NCBI RefSeq assembly: GCF_019857185.1
Contig: NZ_JAHWXP010000003.1
Coordinates: forward strand, 649,501 to 713,500
Direction of reading: 5' to 3'
Length of the DNA stretch: 64,000 nucleotides
Source: Alteriqipengyuania abyssalis
Lineage (GTDB): Bacteria; Pseudomonadota; Alphaproteobacteria; Sphingomonadales; Sphingomonadaceae
Positions 35,855 through 43,077 of this stretch are shown here, piece by piece. A program made the position numbers and the translations under genes. Each line of letters opens with the position of its first letter. Positions within the stretch are counted from its first letter, which is position 1. The notes beneath the pieces were generated by a model, which saw only the letters and a program-made list of their open reading frames with translations, did not search any database and was not told the origin of the DNA.

Positions 35855-36276
35855 GGCGCCTCCGGGCCTTCGAAGGGTTGCGCATCGGTCCACGCGCAGC
35901 CTTCGCGCGTGTCGTCGCCGATCTTCAGCGTGACCGTGTAGGGATACGTCCGGTCGCTCATCCCGTCGGAGCAGGCGCCCGGCGTCACCGTCATGTCGAA
36001 CGCCGCCCCGTCGAGCGTGCCGGAAAAGCCGAGCCCGCCCTGCCCGCTGAACCGACGGACGGCAAACCTGATACCATCGGTATTTTCGGGCGTCTTGTAG
36101 GTCAGGCTCTCGCCGCTGACCTTGCCGCTCCAGAAAGGCTCGGTGCCGGTGAAGCGGATCGTCTCGCTTTTGCCGATGGCGTCGAAACCTTCGGGCGAAG
36201 TACCGGGCGCACCCGCTCCGTTCTCGGTCTGGCACGCAGCGAGCAGCAGAGGAATGGCAACAACCAGCAGGCGCAT
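35851..36276 (-). CDS. Lipoprotein with COG3650-like domain
   Basis: A 141-residue protein; signal peptide MRLLVVAIPLLLAACQ with lipobox (Cys15). The body (FTGTEPFWSGKVSGESLTYKT and DMTVTPGACSDGMSDRTYPYTV) has the TEPFW motif seen in COG3650-type lipoproteins of unknown function. The two Cys after the lipobox (ACSDG, GCAWTD) could form a disulfide. Confidence 0.8.
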   Translation of the reverse strand: MRLLVVAIPLLLAACQTENGAGAPGTSPEGFDAIGKSETIRFTGTEPFWSGKVSGESLTYKTPENTDGIRFAVRRFSGQGGLGFSGTLDGAAFDMTVTPGACSDGMSDRTYPYTVTLKIGDDTREGCAWTDAQPFEGPEAP

Positions 36277-36447
36277 GGGGGTTCCTTTCGGCGAACGAGA
36301 ATGCTTTGTTAGGGTCGCGTTATCTATCCTGTCCCGCAGGAAGCGCAAAGCGCGGCCGACCGCAAGACCTCCCGGGAACCGCGCACGGCGCTTGCGTATT
36401 GTGATGGCAAGGAATTCGACGCAAGATTTGGCTGGGAGTACAACAAG

Positions 36448-36966
36448 ATGCGCGCCTTACCCGGGATCGTTGGAGCAGTCGCGGTGGTCGCAATCGGCGG
36501 TGCGGTAGCCGGTGCCGCGATTGATACGACCCCGCGCCAGATCCACGCCGAGACGCCGCTGCCCGGCCCCGGACCGATCGCGATCGACGACAAGCGTCGT
36601 GCCCTCGGCGCCGCAGATCACTACCCGCTGAAGGCGAACGGCAAGACCTACGAGGTCGCCGAACTGCGCGAACGCGGGCTCTACAGCCAGGATCGGTTCG
36701 CGCCCCGTTTCGCGTATAGTGAGGCAGAGTCCGGGCTTGGCGAGTTCGACTTCGAGGCCGCGCAGGCCGAGTCCCTGCGGTGGGAAGCTGAACAGCGCCG
36801 CGCGATCGATCGGCAACGCGGATACACCCGGCAGGCATCGAGCCGCCCGCCCCCCCGCCGTCCGCTGGAGCTCGAGCAGCCCGCGAACATTTCCCTGCCT
36901 CCGCGAAGCGAAAGCATCACCTACGTCTCGCGCCCGGTGGTGCAGGGAGCATCGACAGCACGCTGA
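36448..36966 (+). CDS. Exported or membrane-anchored hypothetical protein
   Basis: A 172-residue protein with an N-terminal hydrophobic helix (PGIVGAVAVVAIGGAVAGAAI), then a largely hydrophilic, Arg/Pro/Glu-rich part (EAEQRRAIDRQRGYTRQASS, RPPPRRPLELE). The mid segment (HYPLKANGKTYEVAELRERGLYSQDRFAPRF) is the only part that looks folded. No family recognised. An imperfect GGAAC-N15-CGTA lies upstream at 36375 and is not called. Confidence 0.65.
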   Translation: MRALPGIVGAVAVVAIGGAVAGAAIDTTPRQIHAETPLPGPGPIAIDDKRRALGAADHYPLKANGKTYEVAELRERGLYSQDRFAPRFAYSEAESGLGEFDFEAAQAESLRWEAEQRRAIDRQRGYTRQASSRPPPRRPLELEQPANISLPPRSESITYVSRPVVQGASTAR

Positions 36967-36993
36967 GCGAGCATGCATTGCACCTCACACGAA

Positions 36994-37019
36994 AAGGGCT
37001 CCCGCATCCGGGAGCCCTT
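36994..37019. terminator. Bidirectional terminator
   Basis: AAGGGCTCCCG (36994-37004) and its exact complement (37009-37019) form an 11-bp stem with loop CATC, between convergent genes. A TTTT tract follows on the - strand, so it mainly ends the fasciclin gene; the + side is weaker. Confidence 0.85.
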
Positions 37020-37043
37020 CGTCGTTTAGAGGTACAGAAGCGC

Positions 37044-37628
37044 TTACTGCGGCATCAGGACCGTATCGATCACGTGGACCACACCGTTCGAGGCGTCGAT
37101 ATCGGTCATCGTGACGGTTGCGGTATTGCCCGCGGCATCGCGCAGGACAACGTTGTTGCCATCCATCATCGCGGTGAGTTCCGCACCATTGACCGTGGTC
37201 AGCTTGTAACCGTCTTCACCCGCAGCTTCGATCGCCGCGGTCAGCGCGGCTGCATCGGTCGTGCCTTCGACGACGTGGTAGGTGAGAATGTTGGTCAGGT
37301 CTTCCTTGCCCGCTTCGCTCATCAGCTCGTCACGGGTCGCCTGCGGCACCTTGTCGAACGCGGCGTTGGTCGGCGCGAAGACGGTGTACTCGCCGCTCGA
37401 TAGCGTCTCGCCCAAGCCGGCTGCGGTCACCGCTTCGACCAGAGTCGAAAGCTGCGGGTCAGCCTGCGCGACTTCGACGATTGTACCGCTGGCCGCGTCA
37501 TCGACCGCCATCTGGTCGGCGGCGGTATCGTCGGTCATCGCAGTGTCGTCGTTCGCAGTGTCGGATTCGGCACACGCGGCGAGCGAGAGCGCAGCGACCG
37601 AGGCGAGCGTCAGGGCTAGCTTGTTCAT
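37044..37628 (-). CDS. Fasciclin (FAS1) domain lipoprotein
   Basis: A 194-residue protein with lipobox (LSLAACAE, Cys19), an acidic Asp/Thr-rich linker (about 22-47), and one FAS1 domain: LSTLVEAVTAAGLGETLSSG, YTVFAPTNAAFDKVP (H1 motif), NILTYHVVEG and the C-terminal GVVHVIDTVLMP (H2 motif). FAS1 domains mediate adhesion. It has its own upstream region and the terminator at 36994. Confidence 0.92.
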   Translation of the reverse strand: MNKLALTLASVAALSLAACAESDTANDDTAMTDDTAADQMAVDDAASGTIVEVAQADPQLSTLVEAVTAAGLGETLSSGEYTVFAPTNAAFDKVPQATRDELMSEAGKEDLTNILTYHVVEGTTDAAALTAAIEAAGEDGYKLTTVNGAELTAMMDGNNVVLRDAAGNTATVTMTDIDASNGVVHVIDTVLMPQ

Positions 37629-37770
37629 GAGGTTATCGTCCTTTCGGGGGCTTCGTAGACACGTCGCAGCCGGTTGGCCGCTCCGTTCACCCCATCAACG
37701 GACCGGGGCGCGCGATGTTCCGAATTTGGCGAAAATGAGGCATCCGGCCGCGATCCCGCGCCAGACGCGG

Positions 37771-38178
37771 TTAGTCCTCGATCCGGCCGATCACGCGAAC
37801 CATGCAGCTGTCAGTGCCGCTCGGCGAGGGGACCAGCAGGTTCGCGGTGTCTCCGGTGCACAGGTTCGACCCGAAGCGGTTGTCGAGCGCGACCTCGTAG
37901 GCGAAGTCGATGTCCCGGCAGTTGCTCAGCGTTTCGAGCACGAACCGCTCATTGGCGCGGGTCTTCACGAAGATCCGCTCATTCCCGTTGGGGGCATCGG
38001 GTGCCTCGGAATAGCGATCCGCGTTGCGCATGAAGAAGCACTGATTGCTGGTGTCGAGCCCGGCAAGCGTCTCCTCCGCAGTATCGCCTTGCGCGCTCGC
38101 GGGTTCGGGAACGGGTGCGCAGGATGCAAGGACGGTTGCCCCGGCCAGGGCCGTCAAACAGGCGATCGGATTGTTCAC
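37771..38178 (-). CDS. DUF6491-like lipoprotein
   Basis: A 135-residue protein. GTG 38178 lies 6 bases after AGGAGA and gives signal peptide VNNPIACLTALAGATVLASC with lipobox (Cys20). The body (NQCFFMRNADRYSEAPDAPNGNERIFVKTRANERF, then SNCRDIDFAYEVALDNRFGSN, then CMVRVIGRI) matches the DUF6491 pattern known from sphingomonads. It lies behind an EcfG-type promoter at 38222-38247. Confidence 0.78.
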   Translation of the reverse strand: MNNPIACLTALAGATVLASCAPVPEPASAQGDTAEETLAGLDTSNQCFFMRNADRYSEAPDAPNGNERIFVKTRANERFVLETLSNCRDIDFAYEVALDNRFGSNLCTGDTANLLVPSPSGTDSCMVRVIGRIED

Positions 38179-38221
38179 AACGAATCTCCTATGCGGTGCG
38201 TAAGCGCGGTTATGCTCTGAA

Positions 38222-38247
38222 AACGGAAAACCGGGGGCGCGCGTTCC
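38222..38247 (-). promoter_or_regulatory. EcfG-type promoter of the DUF6491 gene
   Basis: On the - strand: GGAAC (38247-38243), 17 bases, CGTT (38225-38222), 44 bases upstream of the GTG start at 38178. Spacing and distance agree with EcfG promoters. Confidence 0.65.
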
Positions 38248-38402
38248 CGTCCGGCTCATTGCCGCTTCCCGCCCAGGCGCCGAGGCCAGGCTGGCGCATG
38301 CGGCTCATGCCGAACGGCAAAAGCTGCGCACAGAAGGATAGATAGTGGGCACTGGCTCATCCCTCGGAACGAACCATATTTTGGATGCGTAGAAAAGCGG
38401 GC

Positions 38403-38603
38403 TCAGGCCGCGTCGGCTTCCGCCTGCTTGTCACGCACCAGCTTGGCGCGTTCCTCGGCCACGGCGCGGGCGTGTTCGGCGAGGCCGCGCCAGGTCTTCT
38501 CGGCGCGCAGTTCGCGGTCGCGCACATTGGCGAGTTCGGCATTGTCCGCGGCAGCGGCGGCCTGGTCCGCGCGGGCGCAATAGAATTCGTAGCTCTGACT
38601 CAT
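38403..38603 (-). CDS. Small Ala-rich helical protein
   Basis: A 66-residue protein, likely a single long helical hairpin: MSQSYEFYCARADQAAAAAD then LRAEKTWRGLAEHARAVAEERAKLVRD. Very high Ala/Glu/Arg; the FYCARADQAAAAA motif with one Cys recurs in small alphaproteobacterial proteins of unknown function. It starts after a GGAGGAC box and lies 74 bases after csp beyond a terminator. Real because of ribosome site and composition, but no function is offered. Confidence 0.7.
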   Translation of the reverse strand: MSQSYEFYCARADQAAAAADNAELANVRDRELRAEKTWRGLAEHARAVAEERAKLVRDKQAEADAA

Positions 38604-38630
38604 GGGGCGTCCTCCGGCGGGGGGTGGGTG

Positions 38631-38668
38631 AAAGAGAAAGGGCGCCGCTTCGATGTGAAGCGACGCCC
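38631..38668 (-). terminator. Terminator of the cold-shock gene
   Basis: GGGCGTCGCTTC (- strand, 38668-38657) pairs over 11 of 12 positions with the segment at 38651-38640, loop ACATC, followed by TTTCTCTTT. Strong intrinsic terminator 10 bases after csp. Confidence 0.88.
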
Positions 38669-38677
38669 TCGCGATGA

Positions 38678-38890
38678 TCAGTCGGCGGCCGAGAGGTTCA
38701 CGGCGCTTTCCTTGCCATTACGGCCCTGCTCGACTTCGTAGTTGAGACGCTGGTCCTTATCGAGGCCCTGCATCCCGGCCGCCTGGACGGCGGTGATGTG
38801 CACGAAGCTGTCGGCCGAGCCGTCATCCGGCTGGATGAAGCCGAAGCCCTTGTCGGCATTGAAGAATTTTACGGTGCCAGTCTTGGCCAT
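38678..38890 (-). CDS. Cold-shock family protein
   Basis: A 70-residue CSD protein: TGTVKFFNADKGFGFIQPDDG (RNP1), DSFVHITAVQAAG (RNP2), LNYEVEQGRNGKESAVNL. It is a single-strand nucleic acid chaperone. ATG 38890 follows AAAGGAACATCAC. The 5' leader holds a GC-rich hairpin (38920-38944). Confidence 0.95.
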   Translation of the reverse strand: MAKTGTVKFFNADKGFGFIQPDDGSADSFVHITAVQAAGMQGLDKDQRLNYEVEQGRNGKESAVNLSAAD

Positions 38891-38919
38891 GTGATGTTCC
38901 TTTCAAGAACAATGAAGGC

Positions 38920-38944
38920 CCCTCGCGCGAAATTGCGCGCAGGG
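38920..38944 (-). other. Hairpin in csp mRNA leader
   Basis: On the - strand CCCT-GCGCG pairs with CGCGC-AGGG with a one-base bulge and an AATTT-containing loop, just upstream of the ribosome site. It could influence csp translation or stability, as leader structures do in other csp mRNAs; not proven. Confidence 0.4.
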
Positions 38945-39241
38945 TTTTGCGTCAAATCGTCCGATGAAAGGAAAACGTCGTCTGGTTTACGCCGGGGCCC
39001 AGGCGGGTAAGCAGGGGCAAGCGGCGAGGCAAATTCCGAAGTCCGTCGCAAATTTCGACGTCAGCGAGGCTTATGTAGCACCGATCGGCGCAATTACCTA
39101 ATCCTCGCTGCCTCGCTTCTCTCCGCCGCCGCATATTGCCCTGCCCTGCCCTGCGCCCGGCGGAAGGCGATCCGCAGCGGGCCGACCTTCTCGTGGCCGA
39201 CATTCGCACGGCCGGGCGTTGGCAAAAGCCCGGCGGCGACA

Positions 39242-39259
39242 GGGTGACACGTGTCACCC
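39242..39259. promoter_or_regulatory. 18-bp perfect palindrome GGGTGACACGTGTCACCC
   Basis: GGGTGACACGTGTCACCC is fully self-complementary. Two more half-sites flank it (GTCACCC at 39264-39270, GGGTGACAC at 39343-39351). The arrangement suits a dimeric DNA-binding protein; the nearby HTH gene at 39374 is an obvious candidate but unproven. Confidence 0.55.
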
Positions 39260-39373
39260 ACCTGTCACCCCCACGCCCACCGCATCTTGCGCGGCATAAC
39301 CCCCTGTGGCCCCGCGATTCTCACCCGCGGCCATCGCGCCCCGGGTGACACATTGCGCAAATCGCCCGCCATT

Positions 39374-39970
39374 TTATCGCGAGCCGTTCCGCGCGCGATC
39401 TTCGCTCGCGTCGAGCATGTGGCGCGCCTCGATATCCTTCGCCCGCTTGGTATCATCGTCGAGCAGCCGCGTGCCGTCCTCGTCCTGCCACACGATCGGC
39501 CCGTGCTCGATCCGGTCGAGCATTTTCTCCCACCGTTCGGACCAGAACTCCGCCGCCACGCCATAGCGCGACAGCCGCTGCGCGCCGAGCGCGTTGCGGC
39601 GTGCGAGGAGGAAGACGGTCAGCCGCTCGTCATAGCGCCGCCGCGTGCCGACCTGCTCCCCGCCGTGAAACACCGGTTCCTCCACCCCATGCAATGCGCG
39701 TTCGAGCGCGGCCTGATGGAGCGCGTCGTAGCCGTGCTGGAACGCCGCCTCCCACGCGATATCGAACGGCTCGCCTTTCTGCCGGTTTCGCAAGCGGTAC
39801 GCCGACTGGCGCGACATGCCGACCGCCTTCGCCGCCGCCGTCACCTGCTGCGTCGCCGCGAGCACGCGCAGGAACTCCGCCATCTTGCGCCTGTCCCAGC
39901 GGTCTTCCGGCGGGACGTCGGGGACTTGCGAGGAAACGGCGGACGGGCGGGGTTTGTCGGAGGCGCTCAT
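39374..39970 (-). CDS. Helix-turn-helix DNA-binding protein, terminase-small-subunit-like
   Basis: A 198-residue protein with an HTH near residues 30-60 (MAEFLRVLAATQQVTAAAKAVGMSRQSAYRLRNRQ), the AAxAVGMSRQSAYRL pattern of homeodomain-like HTHs. An all-alpha body (AWEAAFQHGYDALHQAALERAL, VEEPVFHGGEQVGTRRRYDERLTVFLLARR) and a charged tail follow. Such proteins are common in sphingomonads and resemble phage terminase small subunits in the N-terminal half, but no phage genes are near. Function unknown; regulator is possible. Confidence 0.72.
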   Translation of the reverse strand: MSASDKPRPSAVSSQVPDVPPEDRWDRRKMAEFLRVLAATQQVTAAAKAVGMSRQSAYRLRNRQKGEPFDIAWEAAFQHGYDALHQAALERALHGVEEPVFHGGEQVGTRRRYDERLTVFLLARRNALGAQRLSRYGVAAEFWSERWEKMLDRIEHGPIVWQDEDGTRLLDDDTKRAKDIEARHMLDASEDRARNGSR

Positions 39971-40044
39971 CGGAGAGGTTAAGGCAGATTTGCGCGGAGT
40001 AGGAAAGTTTTGGCGATGCCGCGATCTTCGCTAGGAGACCCCGC

Positions 40045-40515
40045 GTGAGCGAACCCACCACCATCCCGCACCCCGCCATTCTGGTCGATGCCGACGCCTG
40101 CCCGGTGAAGGAGGAAATCTACCGCGTGGCCGCGCGCCACAAGGCGCATGTCCGCGTGGTCAGCAACAGCCCCTTCCGCGTGCCGGTGAACGAACGGGTC
40201 AAGCGCGTGGTGGTCTCGGATGGCTTCGACGCGGCGGACGACTGGATCGCGGAGAACGCAGGGCCACGCACCGTAGTGATCACCGCCGACATCCTGCTGG
40301 CCGAGCGCTGCCTCAAGGCGGGCGCGTTAGTGCTGCGCCACGACGGCAAGAGCTTCGACGCCGCCAGCATCGGCAGCGCGATCGCCACCCGCGCCATCAT
40401 GGAAGACCTGCGCGCCGGGATGGACGGGGTTGGTGGCGGGCCGCCGCCGTTCGGGAAGACGGACCGTTCGCGGTTTTTGCAGGCGCTCGACCGGGTGCTG
40501 GTGGGAATGGGATGA
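40045..40515 (+). CDS. YaiI/YqxD family protein (UPF0178, DUF188)
   Basis: A 156-residue protein of the DUF188 family, thought to have a PIN-like nuclease fold. Conserved acidic sites: ILVDADACPVKEEIYRVA, VVSDGFDAADDWI, VITADILLAERCL. The KGALVLRHDGKSF and RSRFLQALDRVL motifs complete the family pattern. GTG 40045 follows AGGAGAC. Target unknown. Confidence 0.92.
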   Translation: MSEPTTIPHPAILVDADACPVKEEIYRVAARHKAHVRVVSNSPFRVPVNERVKRVVVSDGFDAADDWIAENAGPRTVVITADILLAERCLKAGALVLRHDGKSFDAASIGSAIATRAIMEDLRAGMDGVGGGPPPFGKTDRSRFLQALDRVLVGMG

Positions 40516-40558
40516 GCGGGGCCTTTCGGCACCCCGGAGGAGTGTATTTGTCGAGAGG

Positions 40559-41215
40559 TCAATCTGCGAGTAGGTCTCGAATGTTTCGCGCTAAACCAAC
40601 GGCCTGTTCGGGAAAGTTTTCACACCCAATTACGATGTCATCGGAAAACAAGTTTTGACCGATGACGTTCTTAAGCTGGTTGAAAACGAACTTACCTTTG
40701 GCCCCTCTCAACCGCCGATGCTGCATCGAATCCCATACGTCGTCATTAGTGGGGCTGCCTCCAGCGGCCCACAATTCTTGGTTATGAGCCCTCCGTTGAT
40801 TCTCAAATTGCTCTCGGATGGGTCCGGTATTTCGATTCAAAGCTCTTTCGATGAAATCGTCAGCCTCTTGCCGTGAAATACCGAGAAGCGACATCAAAAA
40901 ATCGGCACTACAGAATTCTGCTTCTAGGTCAGACTGTTCAGTAAACCAAAGTCGAATGCTTTCATCATCATATTCATTTTTGAGACGCTCCACCTCATTA
41001 TCAGTTAAAGAGTCCCGATCCCTGTGAACCAGGAGTTTGAACTTATTACCCAAAGATGACCTCAGTTCCTCAGCCTCCGACTTTGATAACAGATGTTTGT
41101 ATCCGCGCCCCGGCAGAACGGTCACTTGTCGATCAAGCTCCGGCCATTGCGACACCAATTTCTTGAGAAACTTTGTTTCTTTATCTTCGCTCACAATAAT
41201 GAGTTTTTTTGCCAA
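40559..41215 (-). CDS. TOPRIM-like domain, partner of or fused to the ATPase
   Basis: Open frame in an AT-rich insert. The core starts KKLIIVSEDKETKFLKKLV (first strand plus Glu/Asp), followed by LLVHRDRDSLTDNE (the DxD pair) and FTEQSDLEAEFCS, matching the Glu...DxD...order of TOPRIM nucleases of OLD, AriB/DUF4435 and related defence systems. The start is unclear: TTG 41215 is the first plausible codon, overlapping the ATPase by 35 bases. Alternatively it is the C-terminal half of one protein joined by slippage at the A7 run (41204-41210), giving 549 residues. No function is shown beyond this. Confidence 0.65.
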   Translation of the reverse strand: MAKKLIIVSEDKETKFLKKLVSQWPELDRQVTVLPGRGYKHLLSKSEAEELRSSLGNKFKLLVHRDRDSLTDNEVERLKNEYDDESIRLWFTEQSDLEAEFCSADFLMSLLGISRQEADDFIERALNRNTGPIREQFENQRRAHNQELWAAGGSPTNDDVWDSMQHRRLRGAKGKFVFNQLKNVIGQNLFSDDIVIGCENFPEQAVGLARNIRDLLAD

Positions 41216-42209
41216 AGGCGCCCCAACCCAAAGCCAGTTCAACGGTTGAGCGATCGTCAGTGACCACCTCACCTTCGGCGAGCCACGTAACATTGGCCTC
41301 GGCGGGAGCCCCTCGAACAATAAAAGGAGAATGCGTCGTCAACAAAATCTTTAGATTTTTCGTACGAGCAATTGTTAGCAATAATCGCGGAAGCCTTTCT
41401 TGGACATCAGGGTGCAAGTGAATATCCGGCTCGTCAATTAGAAGGACCGTTGGCTTGAAGAGAAGTATATAACAGAAAATTTGTATTAGCTGCAAATACC
41501 CAGTTCCCAACAATTCCAGAGGATGATCCTGGCCATTCAATGTGACGTTGGCAGAAATCTCGAAGTCTTCGAGTTCATTAAATCGGATATCCAACCTAAC
41601 CTCGCCCAAAAGGGGCTCGAGCCAATTTTCAATTTGACGAACATCCGCTTGCGAGAGAAGGTCCAATGCATTCCGCAAATAGACATTCGAATCACCAAAC
41701 GAACAGGCCTTCAAAACGACTCGTTTAGATTTTTTCTGCTCGACATTGGGGATGCCAGATATGCCGGGAATAAAGCCACTAAAGAAGACTTCTTGGCCAC
41801 GGAAAAGGCCTCGAACCTCTTCTGGAAGTTCGCCCCTAACAGAGATTCCAGCATTCCTAGCCGAACGCATTTCGCACTCGGTGGCAACTTCGTCGCCTTT
41901 ACCATCAACGAAGTAAAATAGAACTTTCGAAGAAGGACTGCTAGACGCATTCCCCCAGTCAACGCCATGACCTAATCGCCAATATTCGTCAGATGGCAGA
42001 TAATCCAAGTCACTAATTCTAACCATTGCAGTCGAAGTCGTTCGAACACGATCAACTTGCCTTATCAAACAAGAAGCCAAGTGAGCAGCTTGCAAGATAG
42101 ATGATTTTCCGCTCCCATTGGCGCCAACTAAAATATTGACTGACTTTAGCGGAATTTCAATCTCATCAATACGTTTGAAGCGCTCCACCCTAAGTTTCGT
42201 GAGTTCCAA
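41181..42209 (-). CDS. ABC/AAA-type ATPase of an OLD-like defence system
   Basis: A 342-residue ATPase from TTG 42209, 5 bases after a strong GGGAGG box. Walker A GANGSGKSS (30-38) follows the RecF/SMC-like start LTKLRVERFKRIDEIEI; signature-like region ELLGTGYLQLIQI; Walker B VLLIDEPDIHLHP (255-267); and switch His in LLTTHSPFIVRG. This is the AAA_15/21 type used in OLD, PARIS AriA, Septu and retron-linked ATPases. The frame ends 7 codons after the A7 run. Local base composition is far more AT-rich than its flanks. Confidence 0.88.
   Translation of the reverse strand: MELTKLRVERFKRIDEIEIPLKSVNILVGANGSGKSSILQAAHLASCLIRQVDRVRTTSTAMVRISDLDYLPSDEYWRLGHGVDWGNASSSPSSKVLFYFVDGKGDEVATECEMRSARNAGISVRGELPEEVRGLFRGQEVFFSGFIPGISGIPNVEQKKSKRVVLKACSFGDSNVYLRNALDLLSQADVRQIENWLEPLLGEVRLDIRFNELEDFEISANVTLNGQDHPLELLGTGYLQLIQIFCYILLFKPTVLLIDEPDIHLHPDVQERLPRLLLTIARTKNLKILLTTHSPFIVRGAPAEANVTWLAEGEVVTDDRSTVELALGWGAFGKKTHYCERR
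41204..41210 (-). other. A7 slippage-prone run at ATPase/TOPRIM junction
   Basis: Seven consecutive A on the mRNA strand (T7 on +). In the ATPase frame it reads GGC AAA AAA ACT; with one A fewer it reads GGC AAA AAA CTC and continues unbroken into the TOPRIM frame. It could be a transcriptional slippage site, a real frameshift mutation, or a sequencing error. Confidence 0.6.
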
Positions 42210-42242
42210 ATCAGCCTCCCCTGCACGCTTCGGTTCGTTGCA

Positions 42243-42402
42243 TCACTCTTCCGGCAAATACAACTTCCCTCCCTTCTCCCGGTAAACCTTCCTCATCTCA
42301 TCCATACCCCGCGCGCTTCCGCCGCCTCTCCAGCTGAGGTCTCGCCCCTGATGCTCTCGCTCGCCAGATAGCTGTCCGAGCTGTGCTTCGCCGAGAAGCC
42401 CG
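42243..42402 (-). pseudogene. Frameshifted remnant of the thiC 3' end
   Basis: Reads [20 protein letters not shown], then after a one-base frameshift GMDEMRKVYREKGGKLYLPEE and stop. This matches the end of intact ThiC ([20 protein letters not shown], then [21 protein letters not shown]). A 28-base stretch is identical at 42353-42380 and 44332-44359. In the first frame a stop follows (GTA TGG ATG AGA TGA). It lies 10 bases downstream of the NTF2-like gene stop and 34 bases upstream of the ATPase gene. Confidence 0.88.
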
Positions 42403-42412
42403 CCCCCCAGAC

Positions 42413-42967
42413 CTACCCCCCAGCCCGTACCTCGCGCACCGCCTCCAGAAACGGCGCGTAGTCGACGTAGTCGCGGTGCTCGATCACCTTGCCGTCCGAC
42501 AGGATCAGCACGATCACCATCGGCGTCACGCTGTCCACCGCCTTGCCCTCGCCGAGGTCGAGGCCCCAGTGGAGCGCGCCTTCGGCCACCGCGACCTCGC
42601 CCGAGACGATCTGGCGGAAAGGCGTGAACTCCATGTGCGTGATCCCCGCGTAGCCGACGCGAAACCGCTCCATGATCGCGGCGCGGCCCTGCGATTCTAC
42701 CCCGCCGAACACCAGCGTGGCGGTCGGGTCGCGGAAGCTGGCTTCCTCTGCCAGCAGCGGTTCCAGCGCGTCCCAGTCGCGCGAGGTGTAGGCGGCGATA
42801 TAGGCCTCTGCGAGCGGAGTGTTGGCGGCGGTCACCTCGCCATAATCGCGCGGCGGAGCCTCCTGCGCGGAGAGCGGGACGGCCCCGCACAGCAGCGCCG
42901 CAGCCAGCGCGAGACAGGCGGTGCGCGCAGGGTTAGACCGCGCGGAATTCAGGCGATTGGATTTCAT
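42413..42967 (-). CDS. Secreted NTF2/SnoaL-like protein
   Basis: A 184-residue protein with a signal peptide (ARTACLALAAALLCGAVPLSAQ after a basic start) and an NTF2-like domain: EAYIAAYTSRDWDALEPLLAEEASFRDP, GRAAIMERFRVGYAG, VVEHRDYVDYAPFLEAVREV-like end. Fold suggests a small ligand-binding or isomerase-like role; substrate unknown. It is the last gene of a minus-strand set after thiC and is followed at once by the thiC remnant. Confidence 0.83.
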   Translation of the reverse strand: MKSNRLNSARSNPARTACLALAAALLCGAVPLSAQEAPPRDYGEVTAANTPLAEAYIAAYTSRDWDALEPLLAEEASFRDPTATLVFGGVESQGRAAIMERFRVGYAGITHMEFTPFRQIVSGEVAVAEGALHWGLDLGEGKAVDSVTPMVIVLILSDGKVIEHRDYVDYAPFLEAVREVRAGG

Positions 42968-43077
42968 CGGACAGCCCCCTCTCTATCAGGTGGCCGATGC
43001 AACCGCGCGCGGGCGCGAAGGTCAAGCGGCGGTTCTGCGAGAGCCGCTCCCCGGCGGACCGGCGGCGCGGCGCGCGC

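Larger units (their letters stand above)
38891..39373. other. 483-base intergenic region upstream of csp
   Basis: No convincing gene. It holds the csp leader with a hairpin next to the ribosome site, an 18-bp perfect palindrome at 39242, another half-site GTCACCC at 39264-39270 and a GGGTGACAC at 39343-39351. The rest is GC-rich without clear structure. Confidence 0.6.

Noticed and set aside
36375-36398. GGAAC-N15-CGTA upstream of the hypothetical gene at 36448
   Set aside because: Spacer and -10 element both deviate from the EcfG consensus.
41204-41210. Classical -1 programmed frameshift at the A7 run
   Set aside because: The TOPRIM frame lies in the +1 (or -2) register relative to the ATPase, so a simple -1 slip would not join them; slippage by loss of one A in the transcript or a sequence error fits better.
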